Shown one piece after another: positions 43,853 to 50,790 of a stretch of DNA of 64,000 bases. The position numbers were made by a program, and so were the translations under genes. The stretch's first letter is position 1; each line of letters starts with the position of its first letter. The stretch spans positions 25,556 through 89,555 of the forward strand of contig CACYFF010000007.1 of the NCBI GenBank assembly GCA_902773665.1. Reading direction: 5' to 3'. The DNA comes from an uncultured Eubacteriales bacterium (GTDB lineage Bacteria > Bacillota > Clostridia > Peptostreptococcales > Anaerovoracaceae). Below the pieces are notes generated by a model, which was not told the DNA's origin, searched no databases, and saw nothing but the letters and a program-made list of their open reading frames with translations.

Positions 43853-43878
43853 CGGACCGTAAGGTCCGGTCTTTTTTC
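43853..43878 (+). terminator. intrinsic terminator after htrA
   Basis: CCGGACC-GTAA-GGTCCGG is followed by TCTTTTTT. It separates the htrA operon from the repeat and rlmH. Confidence 0.92.
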
Positions 43879-43890
43879 ATAGGATCAACA

Positions 43891-43980
43891 GCCCGAACCG
43901 CCATCCAACGCTCGGCAACACTTTACTCGCTGCGCTCGTGCGTTTGCGATTGCCTCGCTTATGGATGGGCGGCTTCGGGC
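43891..43980 (+). repeat. palindromic intergenic repeat, copy C
   Basis: The core matches copy A almost base for base (CTCGCTGCGCTCG, GCGTTTGCGATTGCCTCGC). The arms GCCCGAA/CCGCC/ATCCA pair with TGGAT/GGGCGG/TTCGGGC, unrelated in sequence to those of copies A and B. ATTTTT follows directly, and the rlmH -10 element lies ten bases on. Confidence 0.87.
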
Positions 43981-43987
43981 ATTTTTG

Positions 43988-44005
43988 TGTTATACTCTTC
44001 CTATG
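43988..44005 (+). promoter_or_regulatory. extended -10 promoter, candidate leaderless start of rlmH
   Basis: TGTTATACT (hexamer 43991-43996) is a perfect extended -10. It ends six bases before the canonical rlmH ATG at 44003, so the transcript would begin at the start codon. No ribosome-binding site is present. Confidence 0.62.
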
Positions 44006-44494
44006 AATATCGATGTGATCTGTATTGGAAAATTAAAAGAAAAGTACTGGACGGAAGCGGTAAAGGAATATGAAAAGAGGCTGAGCCGCTTCGGCAAGGT
44101 GAATATCTGGGAACTGCCGGAAAGCCGTCTGCCGGAAAATGCTTCGGCTGCCCAGGAAGAGGCGGTGAAGGAAGCAGAAGGCAAGAGCATTCTTGCAAAG
44201 ATCGAGGGGCTGGGACGCCAGCAGACCTACGTGTTTGCGCTGGATCCGAGAGGAAAGACGCTCAGTTCCGAAGGATTTGCTGAAAAGTTGGCCTGGATCG
44301 GCCTGAACGGCAAGAGCCGGGTGGCCTTTGTCATCGGCGGGTCTTTGGGTCTGTCGGACGAGGTGCGCAAAAACGCGGACGACCTGCTGTCCTTTTCGTC
44401 CATGACCTTTCCGCACCAGCTGTTCCGGGTGATGCTCCTGGAGCAGGTCTACCGGGCGTTTAAGATCAACGCAGGGGAAAAGTATCATAAATAG
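44003..44494 (+). CDS. rlmH: 23S rRNA (pseudouridine1915-N3)-methyltransferase RlmH
   Basis: This 163-residue SPOUT-fold enzyme starts MNIDVICIGKLKEKYW and has VIGGSLGLSDEV and the C-terminal MTFPHQLFRVMLLEQVYRAF and GEKYHK. It methylates pseudouridine 1915 in helix 69 of 23S rRNA. The start is fixed by the conserved N-terminus. It keeps its usual place after htrA, but is separated from it by a terminator, a repeat and its own promoter. Confidence 0.96.
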   Translation: MNIDVICIGKLKEKYWTEAVKEYEKRLSRFGKVNIWELPESRLPENASAAQEEAVKEAEGKSILAKIEGLGRQQTYVFALDPRGKTLSSEGFAEKLAWIGLNGKSRVAFVIGGSLGLSDEVRKNADDLLSFSSMTFPHQLFRVMLLEQVYRAFKINAGEKYHK

Positions 44495-44503
44495 GAGGCT
44501 TTT

Positions 44504-45388
44504 ATGAAGACCGATTTCTACCGCTGCGACGCGTTCACCACAGAACCGGGCAAGGGCAATCCTGCCGGAATCGTTCCCGATGCGCGGGGGTTGAGCGACG
44601 AACAGATGCAGAAGATCGCAGCCTGGGCAAACTACAGCGAGACGGCGTTCGTGCTGCCTTCCGAGAAGGCGGATCTGCAGCTGCGCTACTTTACGCCCGG
44701 GAAGGAAGTACCGATGTGCGGCCACGCCACGGCAGGTTCGATGTGGCTGCTGCGGAGACTGGGAAAGATCTCTGATGGAACGACCCTCGTGGAGACGAAG
44801 TCCGGCCTGCTTCCCATCGACGTGACGCAAAAAGATGGGCACACCCAGATCGGCATGACCCAGGTGCCCTATCAGGAGAAGGCGTTCGGCGGGTCAAAGG
44901 CGTCGCTGGCGGAAGCCATCGGCCTTACGGAAGAAGACATCGACCCCCGGTTTCCTATCGTTTACGGCTATACGGGACTTTGGACGCTGATGTTTCCCAT
45001 CAAGACACTGGAGGCGTTCTCCCGGATGAGGCGCGACACGGACCGCTTTCCGTCCATCCTGACGGAAGAGCCCGGCGCATCGATCCATCCCTTCTGCCTG
45101 GGCGGCGTACTGGAGGGCGTGCAGATCCACGCCCGGCACTTCTCCTCGCCGTTTACGGGGATCGGTGAAGATCCGGTCACGGGAACGGCTTCCGGGGTCA
45201 CCGGGGCGTATTACAAACGCTACATCGCCGATGACCCTGCCAAAGCCTACCTCGTACGCATGGAGCAGGGCCTGGAGATCGGCACGCAGGCCATCGTTGA
45301 GACTTTTGTCGAGGCAGATCCTTCGCTGCCGCCGAAGATCTTCGGCACGGCGGTGGAGGTGGAACATCTGGAACTCGATCCGGATTAG
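44504..45388 (+). CDS. PhzF family isomerase-like protein
   Basis: It has 294 residues of the PhzF/diaminopimelate-epimerase fold: YRCDAFTTEPGKGNPAGIV at the start, the SETAFV-type segment NYSETAFVLP with the conserved glutamate, PMCGHATAGS in the middle and EDPVTGTASGVTGAY late. Members catalyse proton shifts in small metabolites; most have no assigned substrate. AGGAGG lies before the ATG, ten bases after rlmH, so the two are probably co-transcribed. It ends in a bidirectional terminator. Confidence 0.9.
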   Translation: MKTDFYRCDAFTTEPGKGNPAGIVPDARGLSDEQMQKIAAWANYSETAFVLPSEKADLQLRYFTPGKEVPMCGHATAGSMWLLRRLGKISDGTTLVETKSGLLPIDVTQKDGHTQIGMTQVPYQEKAFGGSKASLAEAIGLTEEDIDPRFPIVYGYTGLWTLMFPIKTLEAFSRMRRDTDRFPSILTEEPGASIHPFCLGGVLEGVQIHARHFSSPFTGIGEDPVTGTASGVTGAYYKRYIADDPAKAYLVRMEQGLEIGTQAIVETFVEADPSLPPKIFGTAVEVEHLELDPD

Positions 45389-45404
45389 AAAGGCAATGCA
45401 AAAG

Positions 45405-45432
45405 AAAAGGCGCCCCGGCGGAGGCGCCTTTT
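45405..45432. terminator. bidirectional intrinsic terminator
   Basis: AAAAGGCGCC and GGCGCCTTTT pair perfectly around CCGGCGGA between the convergent phzF-like and arsR-like genes. Confidence 0.92.
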
Positions 45433-45433
45433 G

Positions 45434-45754
45434 CTATTCATTCAGTTTTTTTACCGCTGCCAGATATTTGGCCAGGACCCCGAGGCTTACGAAGTAGTAG
45501 GCCCGGTTGCTCTCCTTTTGGTAGTCCACCAGGCCGCAGCCTACGAGCTTGGACAGGTGTTGGGATACGGTGGCCTGCGCGTAGTCGAAGGCTTCCACCA
45601 CGTCTTTGTTGCAGACCGTTTTGCGGTCCATGTTGGCCTTATAGATAAAGCGGAAGATCTCCACCCGGGCGGGATGTGCCAGGGCGTCGGAGCATTCCGC
45701 GATCAGGTCGATCTCCTCGCGGTCTAAAATGTCGGTTTCTTTTCTTATTCTCAT
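45434..45754 (-). CDS. ArsR-family transcriptional regulator
   Basis: It has 106 residues with a winged helix: LAHPARVEIFRFI, then the recognition helix FDYAQATVSQHLSKLVGCGLV, and YYFVSL at the wing. No clear metal-binding CxC motif is present, so the effector may be redox or a small molecule rather than arsenite. It is a single gene, divergent from the sigma-54 activator; the 141-base interval contains AGTATA (45787-45792, its -10 on the minus strand). Targets are unknown. Confidence 0.88.
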   Translation of the reverse strand: MRIRKETDILDREEIDLIAECSDALAHPARVEIFRFIYKANMDRKTVCNKDVVEAFDYAQATVSQHLSKLVGCGLVDYQKESNRAYYFVSLGVLAKYLAAVKKLNE

Positions 45755-45807
45755 AAAAACTCTCTTTTCTAATTAGTCTCCGGGCAAGTATACCATAAAA
45801 GGATGGT

Positions 45808-45836
45808 TTGTAAAACAACGAAATAACTGCTATAAT
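45808..45836 (+). promoter_or_regulatory. sigma-A promoter of the sigma-54 activator gene
   Basis: TTGTAA (45808-45813) and TATAAT (45831-45836) are 17 bases apart. The expected start is near 45843, just before the inverted repeat at 45854-45870. Confidence 0.75.
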
Positions 45837-45853
45837 AAATTACCGCAAAAATA

Positions 45854-45870
45854 TTTGCACTCAATGCACA
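45854..45870. promoter_or_regulatory. inverted repeat before the activator gene (putative autoregulatory site)
   Basis: TTTGCA-CTCAA-TGCACA has the same half-site and five-base spacing as TTTGCA-TTTAC-TGCAAA at 47316-47332. Lying at about +12 to +28 of the activator transcript, it would let the regulator repress itself. Confidence 0.58.
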
Positions 45871-45895
45871 AAAATTTGCTCTCAGAGGTCACCCC

Positions 45896-47281
45896 ATGAA
45901 AAACCGAGATTACATTACCTGCATCCAGAGCGTGCTGCAGCTGATGGACGAAGGCGTCCACATCGTGGATCCCGAAGGCCGCAGCGTCGTCTACAACCGC
46001 GCCATGGCGCAATTGGAGAAAATGGAGACCCGGGACGTGCTCCGCAAACCCTTTTCCGAGGTCTTTAAAGGTTTGACCCCGGAGAACTCCACGCTGCTGC
46101 AGGCGCTGCAGACCGGAAAAAGCACCTGGAAAAAGGAACAGACCTATTTAAATAAGGACGGCAAGCAGATCACCACGATGAACACCACCGTGCCCGTCGT
46201 CGAGGACGGCAAAGTGATCGCCGCCGTGGAGATCGCCAAAAACATCACCGACATCCAGCAGATGACCTCCACCATCATCGAGCTGCGCAAGGAGATCGAT
46301 ACGCCGAGAAAAGCCCGGGACAAGCGGATCCGGCACTACAGTTTTTCCGACCTTTACGGCCAGAATGCGCAGTTTTTAAAGACCGTGGAACTGGCGAAGA
46401 AGGCGGCCAGAGCCCCCGCCAGCTGCATCATCTACGGTGAGACCGGCACCGGCAAGGAGCTGATCGCCCAGAGCATCCACTTCGGATCGGACCGCGCCTC
46501 CGCTCCTTTCCTGGCGCAGAACTGCGCCGCCGTGCCCGAAAACCTGCTGGAGGGCCTGCTGTTCGGCACCTCCAAGGGCGGATTTACCGGCGCCGTGGAC
46601 CGGCCGGGCCTGTTCGAGCAGGCGGACGGCGGCACGCTGCTGCTGGACGAGCTCAACTCCATGCCTCTGGAGCTGCAGGCAAAGCTGCTGCGCGTGCTGC
46701 AGGAAGGGTATATCCGCCGGGTGGGCGGCACCAAGGACATCCCCGTGGACGTGCGCATCATCGCCACGATCAACGAGGACCCAGAGGAACTGCTGCATCA
46801 GGGCCTCATCCGCCGCGACCTGTTCTACCGCATCGCCGTCATCCGCATCGACATTCCGCCTCTTCGCGAGCGCAAGGACGATATCGTGCTGCTGGCGGAA
46901 AAATTCCTGGAAAAATACAACGAAAAGTACGGCCGGCAGGCCTGGCTGTTCTCGGAAAAGGCCAAGGAGAAGCTGCTGTCCTACGACTATCCGGGCAACG
47001 TGCGGGAGCTGGAGAACATCATCATGAGCGCCCTGTCCATGTTTGAGCCCAACGAACACGTGGTAGGGGAAGATGATCTCGTCATCAACAGAAGAAAAAG
47101 TCTTCCTGCCCAGGACGTCTACAACCTGGGAGATGGCGGTTTGGACGAATATTTGGCAAAAATAGAACGGGAAATGATCGAAAATGCCTTAGTTTCTTCC
47201 GGCGGAAATATCACCAAAGCAGCGGAAAGTTTAAAAATTAAACGGCAGACACTGCAGCACAAGATCCGCAAATACAAGTAA
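45896..47281 (+). CDS. sigma-54-dependent transcriptional activator (PAS-AAA+-Fis)
   Basis: This 461-residue protein has a PAS-type sensor (about 5-120), an AAA+ domain with Walker A GETGTGKE (181-188), the sigma-54 contact loop GGFTGA (228-233), Walker B GGTLLLDE (245-252), and a Fis-type helix-turn-helix at the end (TKAAESLKIKRQTLQHKI). It binds enhancers and uses ATP to open sigma-54 promoters. A textbook -24/-12 promoter lies before ord, so it most likely activates the ornithine operon in response to an amino acid, like RocR of Bacillus. The GAFTGA loop has G for A at position two. Confidence 0.94.
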   Translation: MKNRDYITCIQSVLQLMDEGVHIVDPEGRSVVYNRAMAQLEKMETRDVLRKPFSEVFKGLTPENSTLLQALQTGKSTWKKEQTYLNKDGKQITTMNTTVPVVEDGKVIAAVEIAKNITDIQQMTSTIIELRKEIDTPRKARDKRIRHYSFSDLYGQNAQFLKTVELAKKAARAPASCIIYGETGTGKELIAQSIHFGSDRASAPFLAQNCAAVPENLLEGLLFGTSKGGFTGAVDRPGLFEQADGGTLLLDELNSMPLELQAKLLRVLQEGYIRRVGGTKDIPVDVRIIATINEDPEELLHQGLIRRDLFYRIAVIRIDIPPLRERKDDIVLLAEKFLEKYNEKYGRQAWLFSEKAKEKLLSYDYPGNVRELENIIMSALSMFEPNEHVVGEDDLVINRRKSLPAQDVYNLGDGGLDEYLAKIEREMIENALVSSGGNITKAAESLKIKRQTLQHKIRKYK

Positions 47282-47306
47282 AAAACCGAAAAAACACATA
47301 AATAGC

Positions 47307-47341
47307 GCAAAAAGATTTGCATTTACTGCAAATCTTTTTGC
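47307..47341. promoter_or_regulatory. 15-base-arm palindrome: likely enhancer site and terminator
   Basis: GCAAAAAGATTTGCA-TTTAC-TGCAAATCTTTTTGC is a perfect inverted repeat 26 bases after the activator stop. Its centre (47316-47332) matches the site before the activator gene. It lies about 150 bases upstream of the sigma-54 start, a normal enhancer distance; the T-run may also end the activator transcript. Confidence 0.7.
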
Positions 47342-47448
47342 TTTAATTTCATCAAAAACCACCCCACCCCCCGCGCCGCGGACCCATTTTTGTGTGCCTT
47401 CCCACAAAATGTTGGGCGGGTCACCGACAAAAAGCACAAAAACGGAAG

Positions 47449-47465
47449 TTGGCACGCTTTTTGCA
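47449..47465 (+). promoter_or_regulatory. sigma-54 (-24/-12) promoter of the ornithine operon
   Basis: TTGGCACGCTTTTTGCA matches the sigma-54 consensus TTGGCACN5TTGCW: GG at 47451-47452 and GC at 47463-47464 with ten bases between. Transcription should start near 47476, about 75 bases before ord. Confidence 0.92.
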
Positions 47466-47549
47466 TTATTTATTTGGTGTCCAAATTCGTTAACGGTTGC
47501 ACCGGGCAGCAGGCTCCGGTGCGTTAGGTACATCTAAGGAGGAATCAAG

Positions 47550-48608
47550 ATGGAAAAAGTTAAAGTAATTATCTGGGGTCTGGGCGCTATGGGCGGCGGT
47601 ATGGCCGACATGCTTCTGAGGAAGGAAGGCGTTGAGATCGTTGGCGCAGTCGGCAGAGGCGCTAAGATCGGCAAGTCCATGTTCGATTACATCAAGACCG
47701 AAAAGGGCGACCGCAAGGACGTTATCATCGGCTCTTACGAAGACGTGATCAAGCCCGGCGCTGCAGACATCGTACTTCTCTGCACCGACTCCTTCACCAA
47801 GAACGCTTACGACAAGCTCGTTTATATTATGGAACAGGGCATCAACGTCATCACTTCCGCTGAGGAAATGTCCTATCCGAAGGCTCAGAACCCCGAACTG
47901 GCTGCCAAGCTGGACGAATGCGCCAAGAAGAACGGCGTAACCGTACTGGGCACCGGCGTCAACCCCGGCCACATCATGGACCTGCTGGTCCTCGTTATGA
48001 CCGGCGTTCTGACCGACGTAAAAGAGATCACTTCCAGAAGAGTTAACTCCCTGTCCCCGTTCGGCCCCGTCGTTATGGAAGAACAGGGCATCGGCATCTC
48101 CGTGGAAGAATTCCAGAAGAGAAAGGCCAACCACACCATGTCCGGTCACGTTGGTTTCGCGGAATCCGTCGGCATGATGGCCGAAGGTATGGGTCTGGAA
48201 GTTGCTGAGTTCGCTCAGGACATGAACCCCATCACCACCGACGTCGACAGAAAGAGCCCCTACGGTTTCGCAGCCGCCGGTTCCTGCGCTGGCGTTGCCA
48301 TGACCGCAGAAGCCAAGCTGTCCAACGGCATTCCCGTACACATGGATCACCCGCAGCAGATCGAACCCGAACAGGTCGGCGTTCAGACTGGCGACTATGT
48401 CATCATCAAGGGTACCCCGAACGTTAACCTCTGCAACAGCCCGGAGATCGAAGGCGGCCTCGGCACTATCGCTATGTGCGTCAACATGATCCCCATGGTC
48501 ATCAACGCAGAAGCCGGTCTCAAGACCATGATCGACCTGCCCATTCCCAGAGCTATCATGGGCGACTTCCGCAACCTCATCAGAGAAGAAAAGAAGATCG
48601 TAAAGTAG
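47550..48608 (+). CDS. ord: 2,4-diaminopentanoate dehydrogenase
   Basis: It has 352 residues. The N-terminal NAD(P)-binding segment VIIWGLGAMGGGMADMLL and the overall order fit Ord of Clostridium sticklandii. It oxidatively deaminates (2R,4S)-2,4-diaminopentanoate to 2-amino-4-oxopentanoate, giving NAD(P)H and ammonia. AAGGAGG lies before the ATG. It is the first gene of the operon behind the sigma-54 promoter. A stable hairpin follows before ortA. Confidence 0.92.
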   Translation: MEKVKVIIWGLGAMGGGMADMLLRKEGVEIVGAVGRGAKIGKSMFDYIKTEKGDRKDVIIGSYEDVIKPGAADIVLLCTDSFTKNAYDKLVYIMEQGINVITSAEEMSYPKAQNPELAAKLDECAKKNGVTVLGTGVNPGHIMDLLVLVMTGVLTDVKEITSRRVNSLSPFGPVVMEEQGIGISVEEFQKRKANHTMSGHVGFAESVGMMAEGMGLEVAEFAQDMNPITTDVDRKSPYGFAAAGSCAGVAMTAEAKLSNGIPVHMDHPQQIEPEQVGVQTGDYVIIKGTPNVNLCNSPEIEGGLGTIAMCVNMIPMVINAEAGLKTMIDLPIPRAIMGDFRNLIREEKKIVK

Positions 48609-48633
48609 TTCTAACGTATTGAAAGTTCTTGGA

Positions 48634-48658
48634 AGCGGTCACCCAAGCGGTGACCGCT
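48634..48658 (+). other. intra-operon hairpin between ord and ortA
   Basis: AGCGGTCACC (48634-48643) and GGTGACCGCT (48649-48658) form a perfect ten-base stem with a five-base loop and no T-run. It lies 25 bases before ortA and more likely marks RNA processing or protection of the ord message than termination. Confidence 0.75.
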
Positions 48659-48683
48659 CCCAATATGAAGGAGAAAAAATAAG

Positions 48684-48983
48684 ATGGCAAAGAAAGGTGA
48701 TTGGGTACGCATCCACAGAGTGGTGCTGCCCGCAGAAGGCAGAAACCCCAACCTGCCCGCAGATACCGCCAAAGTACCCCTCGAGATGTGGGTCAAGGGC
48801 AGCCTGTGCGCAGACGCTGAGATCGGTGACGAGGTAGAAGTAGAAACCGCTACCAACCGCATCGAGCACGGCACCCTCGTGGAAGTTAACCCCTACTACA
48901 CCCACAGCTACGGCAAGTTCGTTCCCGAACTCATCCAGATCGACCGTCAGCTGAGAGAGATCCTGTTCGGAGGTGAAGAATAA
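48684..48983 (+). CDS. ortA: 2-amino-4-oxopentanoate thiolase, OrtA subunit
   Basis: This 99-residue protein begins MAKKGDWVRIHRVVLPAEGR and matches the small OrtA subunit. With OrtB it cleaves 2-amino-4-oxopentanoate with CoA to acetyl-CoA and D-alanine. AAGGAG precedes the ATG. Its stop and the ortB start overlap by one base, in keeping with equal amounts of both subunits. Confidence 0.9.
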   Translation: MAKKGDWVRIHRVVLPAEGRNPNLPADTAKVPLEMWVKGSLCADAEIGDEVEVETATNRIEHGTLVEVNPYYTHSYGKFVPELIQIDRQLREILFGGEE

Positions 48984-50395
48984 TGGCACTGGCTAAAGAC
49001 TACGCTTCCGTAATGGGAAGAAACAATGAGATCATGAAAGAGGCTATGGGCCTCGACTACGACCAGTTCGAATCCGGCAAAATGCGCTTCGACTACGAAG
49101 GACTGATGGCTTCCACCGGCTACACCCTGGAAGAGATCGAAAGAGTCCAGTCCCTCACCGGCGTCGGCAACACCCCGATCCTCGAACTGAGAAACCTCAC
49201 CGCTCTGGCAAGAAAGTATGCGAAGCCCGGTTACGGCGCTACCATCCTTGCCAAGGACGAAGCAGCCAACCCCTCCGGTTCCTTCAAGGCAAGAAGAGCT
49301 GCCTGCGCAGTCGCTACCGCCAAGAAGATGGGTTACAAGGGCGTTATGGCCGCTACCTCCGGTAACTACGGCGCAGCCGTCGCTTCCCAGGCCGCTATGC
49401 AGGGCCTCAAGTGCATCATCGTGCAGGAATGCTTCGACTCCCACGGCGTAGGCCAGCCTGAGATCATCGAGAAGGCCAGAAAGTGCGAAGCTTACGGCGC
49501 TGAAGTCGTTCAGCTGACCGTCGGCCCCGAACTGTTCTATACCTTCCTGTCCATCCTGGAAGACACCGGTTACTTCAACGCTTCCCTGTACTCCCCCTAC
49601 GGCATCGCCGGCGTCGAGACCCTCGGCTACGAGATCGCTATGCAGTGCAGAGAAAAGTATGGTAAGGACCCCGCCATGGTGGTCTGCACCTCCGCAGGCG
49701 GAGGCATGATGACCGGTACCGCAAGAGGCCTCATGAAGGCCGGCGCTACCAACACCAAGTGCGTCGCAGCTTCCATCGACCTCACCGGTCTGCACATGGC
49801 TTCCGATACCGCCTTCAATAAGAAGAGCTGCACCACGGGCCACACCGGTTTCGGCGTACCCTATGCCGTTGACCCCGACCACTCCGACGTACCCAGAAGT
49901 GCCGCAAGACCTCTGCGCTACATGGAGAGATACGTCACCGTCAAGCAGGGCGACGTTATGTACATCACCGAAGCGCTGGCCAACCTGGAAGGCATCGAGA
50001 GAGGCCCCGCAGGCAACACCGCTCTGGCAGCTGCATTCTCCCTGGCTCAGGAACTGCCCGCAGACGAATACATCATCATCTCCGAGACCGAATACACCGG
50101 CGCAGGCAAGCACGTACAGCCCCAGCTGGCATTCGCGAGAGAGAACGGCATCGAGATCAGGTTCGGTGACCCGAACAAGGAAGATAAGCCCGGCGTAAAC
50201 ATCATCCTGCCCAAGGATCCGAGCTATATCAAGACCATCGACATGGATCTGGTCCACATGAGAAAGTCCTTCATCAAGAAGGCCTGCAAGAAGTACGGTT
50301 CCTTCGACATCGACGAAGACGACATCGCTTTCCTGGCGGAAGAGACCAACTCCACGCCGGAATTCGTCAAGAAGGTCCTGGAAGAGCTGAAGTAA
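48983..50395 (+). CDS. ortB: 2-amino-4-oxopentanoate thiolase, OrtB subunit
   Basis: It has 470 residues. This PLP-dependent fold-type II protein resembles threonine synthase: SLTGVGNTPILEL, PLP lysine in PSGSFKARRAA (about residue 97), SGNYGAAV and the glycine loop SAGGGMMTG. It forms the thiolase with OrtA; the chemistry releases acetyl-CoA and D-alanine. GGAGG lies inside ortA. It is followed by oraS after 30 bases. Length and order match the clostridial operon. Confidence 0.92.
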   Translation: MALAKDYASVMGRNNEIMKEAMGLDYDQFESGKMRFDYEGLMASTGYTLEEIERVQSLTGVGNTPILELRNLTALARKYAKPGYGATILAKDEAANPSGSFKARRAACAVATAKKMGYKGVMAATSGNYGAAVASQAAMQGLKCIIVQECFDSHGVGQPEIIEKARKCEAYGAEVVQLTVGPELFYTFLSILEDTGYFNASLYSPYGIAGVETLGYEIAMQCREKYGKDPAMVVCTSAGGGMMTGTARGLMKAGATNTKCVAASIDLTGLHMASDTAFNKKSCTTGHTGFGVPYAVDPDHSDVPRSAARPLRYMERYVTVKQGDVMYITEALANLEGIERGPAGNTALAAAFSLAQELPADEYIIISETEYTGAGKHVQPQLAFARENGIEIRFGDPNKEDKPGVNIILPKDPSYIKTIDMDLVHMRKSFIKKACKKYGSFDIDEDDIAFLAEETNSTPEFVKKVLEELK

Positions 50396-50425
50396 GCAAC
50401 AAGTTAGTTTGAAGGAGAAACAAGG

Positions 50426-50788
50426 ATGAAAAGAGCAGACGATTTCGAGGAAAGAAGAAAGCATATCGCGAATCTTTCCGACGAAGAGCTGTATAACAGA
50501 TTCTGGGAACTGACCGCACAGGTCGTGGATCCTCTCCTGGAACTGGGTTACAAGAACACCACCCCCTCCGTGGAGCGTTCCGTTCTGCTGCGCATGGGAA
50601 TCTCTTCCCTGGATACGCAGAAGATCGTCAACGGCTGCATGGATCACGGTCTGATGGGCAAGGGCGCGGGCCACTGCGTCTATAAGCTCTCCAAGATCGA
50701 AAACATTTCCATTCCCGAAGCAGGCACCAAGCTCGCCAACGGCGAAGGCTGGGATACCGTTGCCGCTGCGTTCAAAGGAGGTAAGTAA
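50426..50788 (+). CDS. oraS: D-ornithine 4,5-aminomutase, S subunit
   Basis: This 120-residue protein matches the small OraS subunit (begins MKRADDFEERRKHIANLSDEEL, contains PSVERSVLLRMGISS). With OraE it moves the terminal amino group of D-ornithine to form 2,4-diaminopentanoate. AAGGAG precedes the ATG. Two bases separate it from oraE, whose ribosome site AAAGGAGG lies in its last codons. Confidence 0.92.
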   Translation: MKRADDFEERRKHIANLSDEELYNRFWELTAQVVDPLLELGYKNTTPSVERSVLLRMGISSLDTQKIVNGCMDHGLMGKGAGHCVYKLSKIENISIPEAGTKLANGEGWDTVAAAFKGGK

Positions 50789-50790
50789 GC

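Noticed and set aside
28251..43980. The three palindromic repeats as a CRISPR array
   Set aside because: They are 7-8 kb apart, lie between ordinary genes, and there are no spacers or cas genes.
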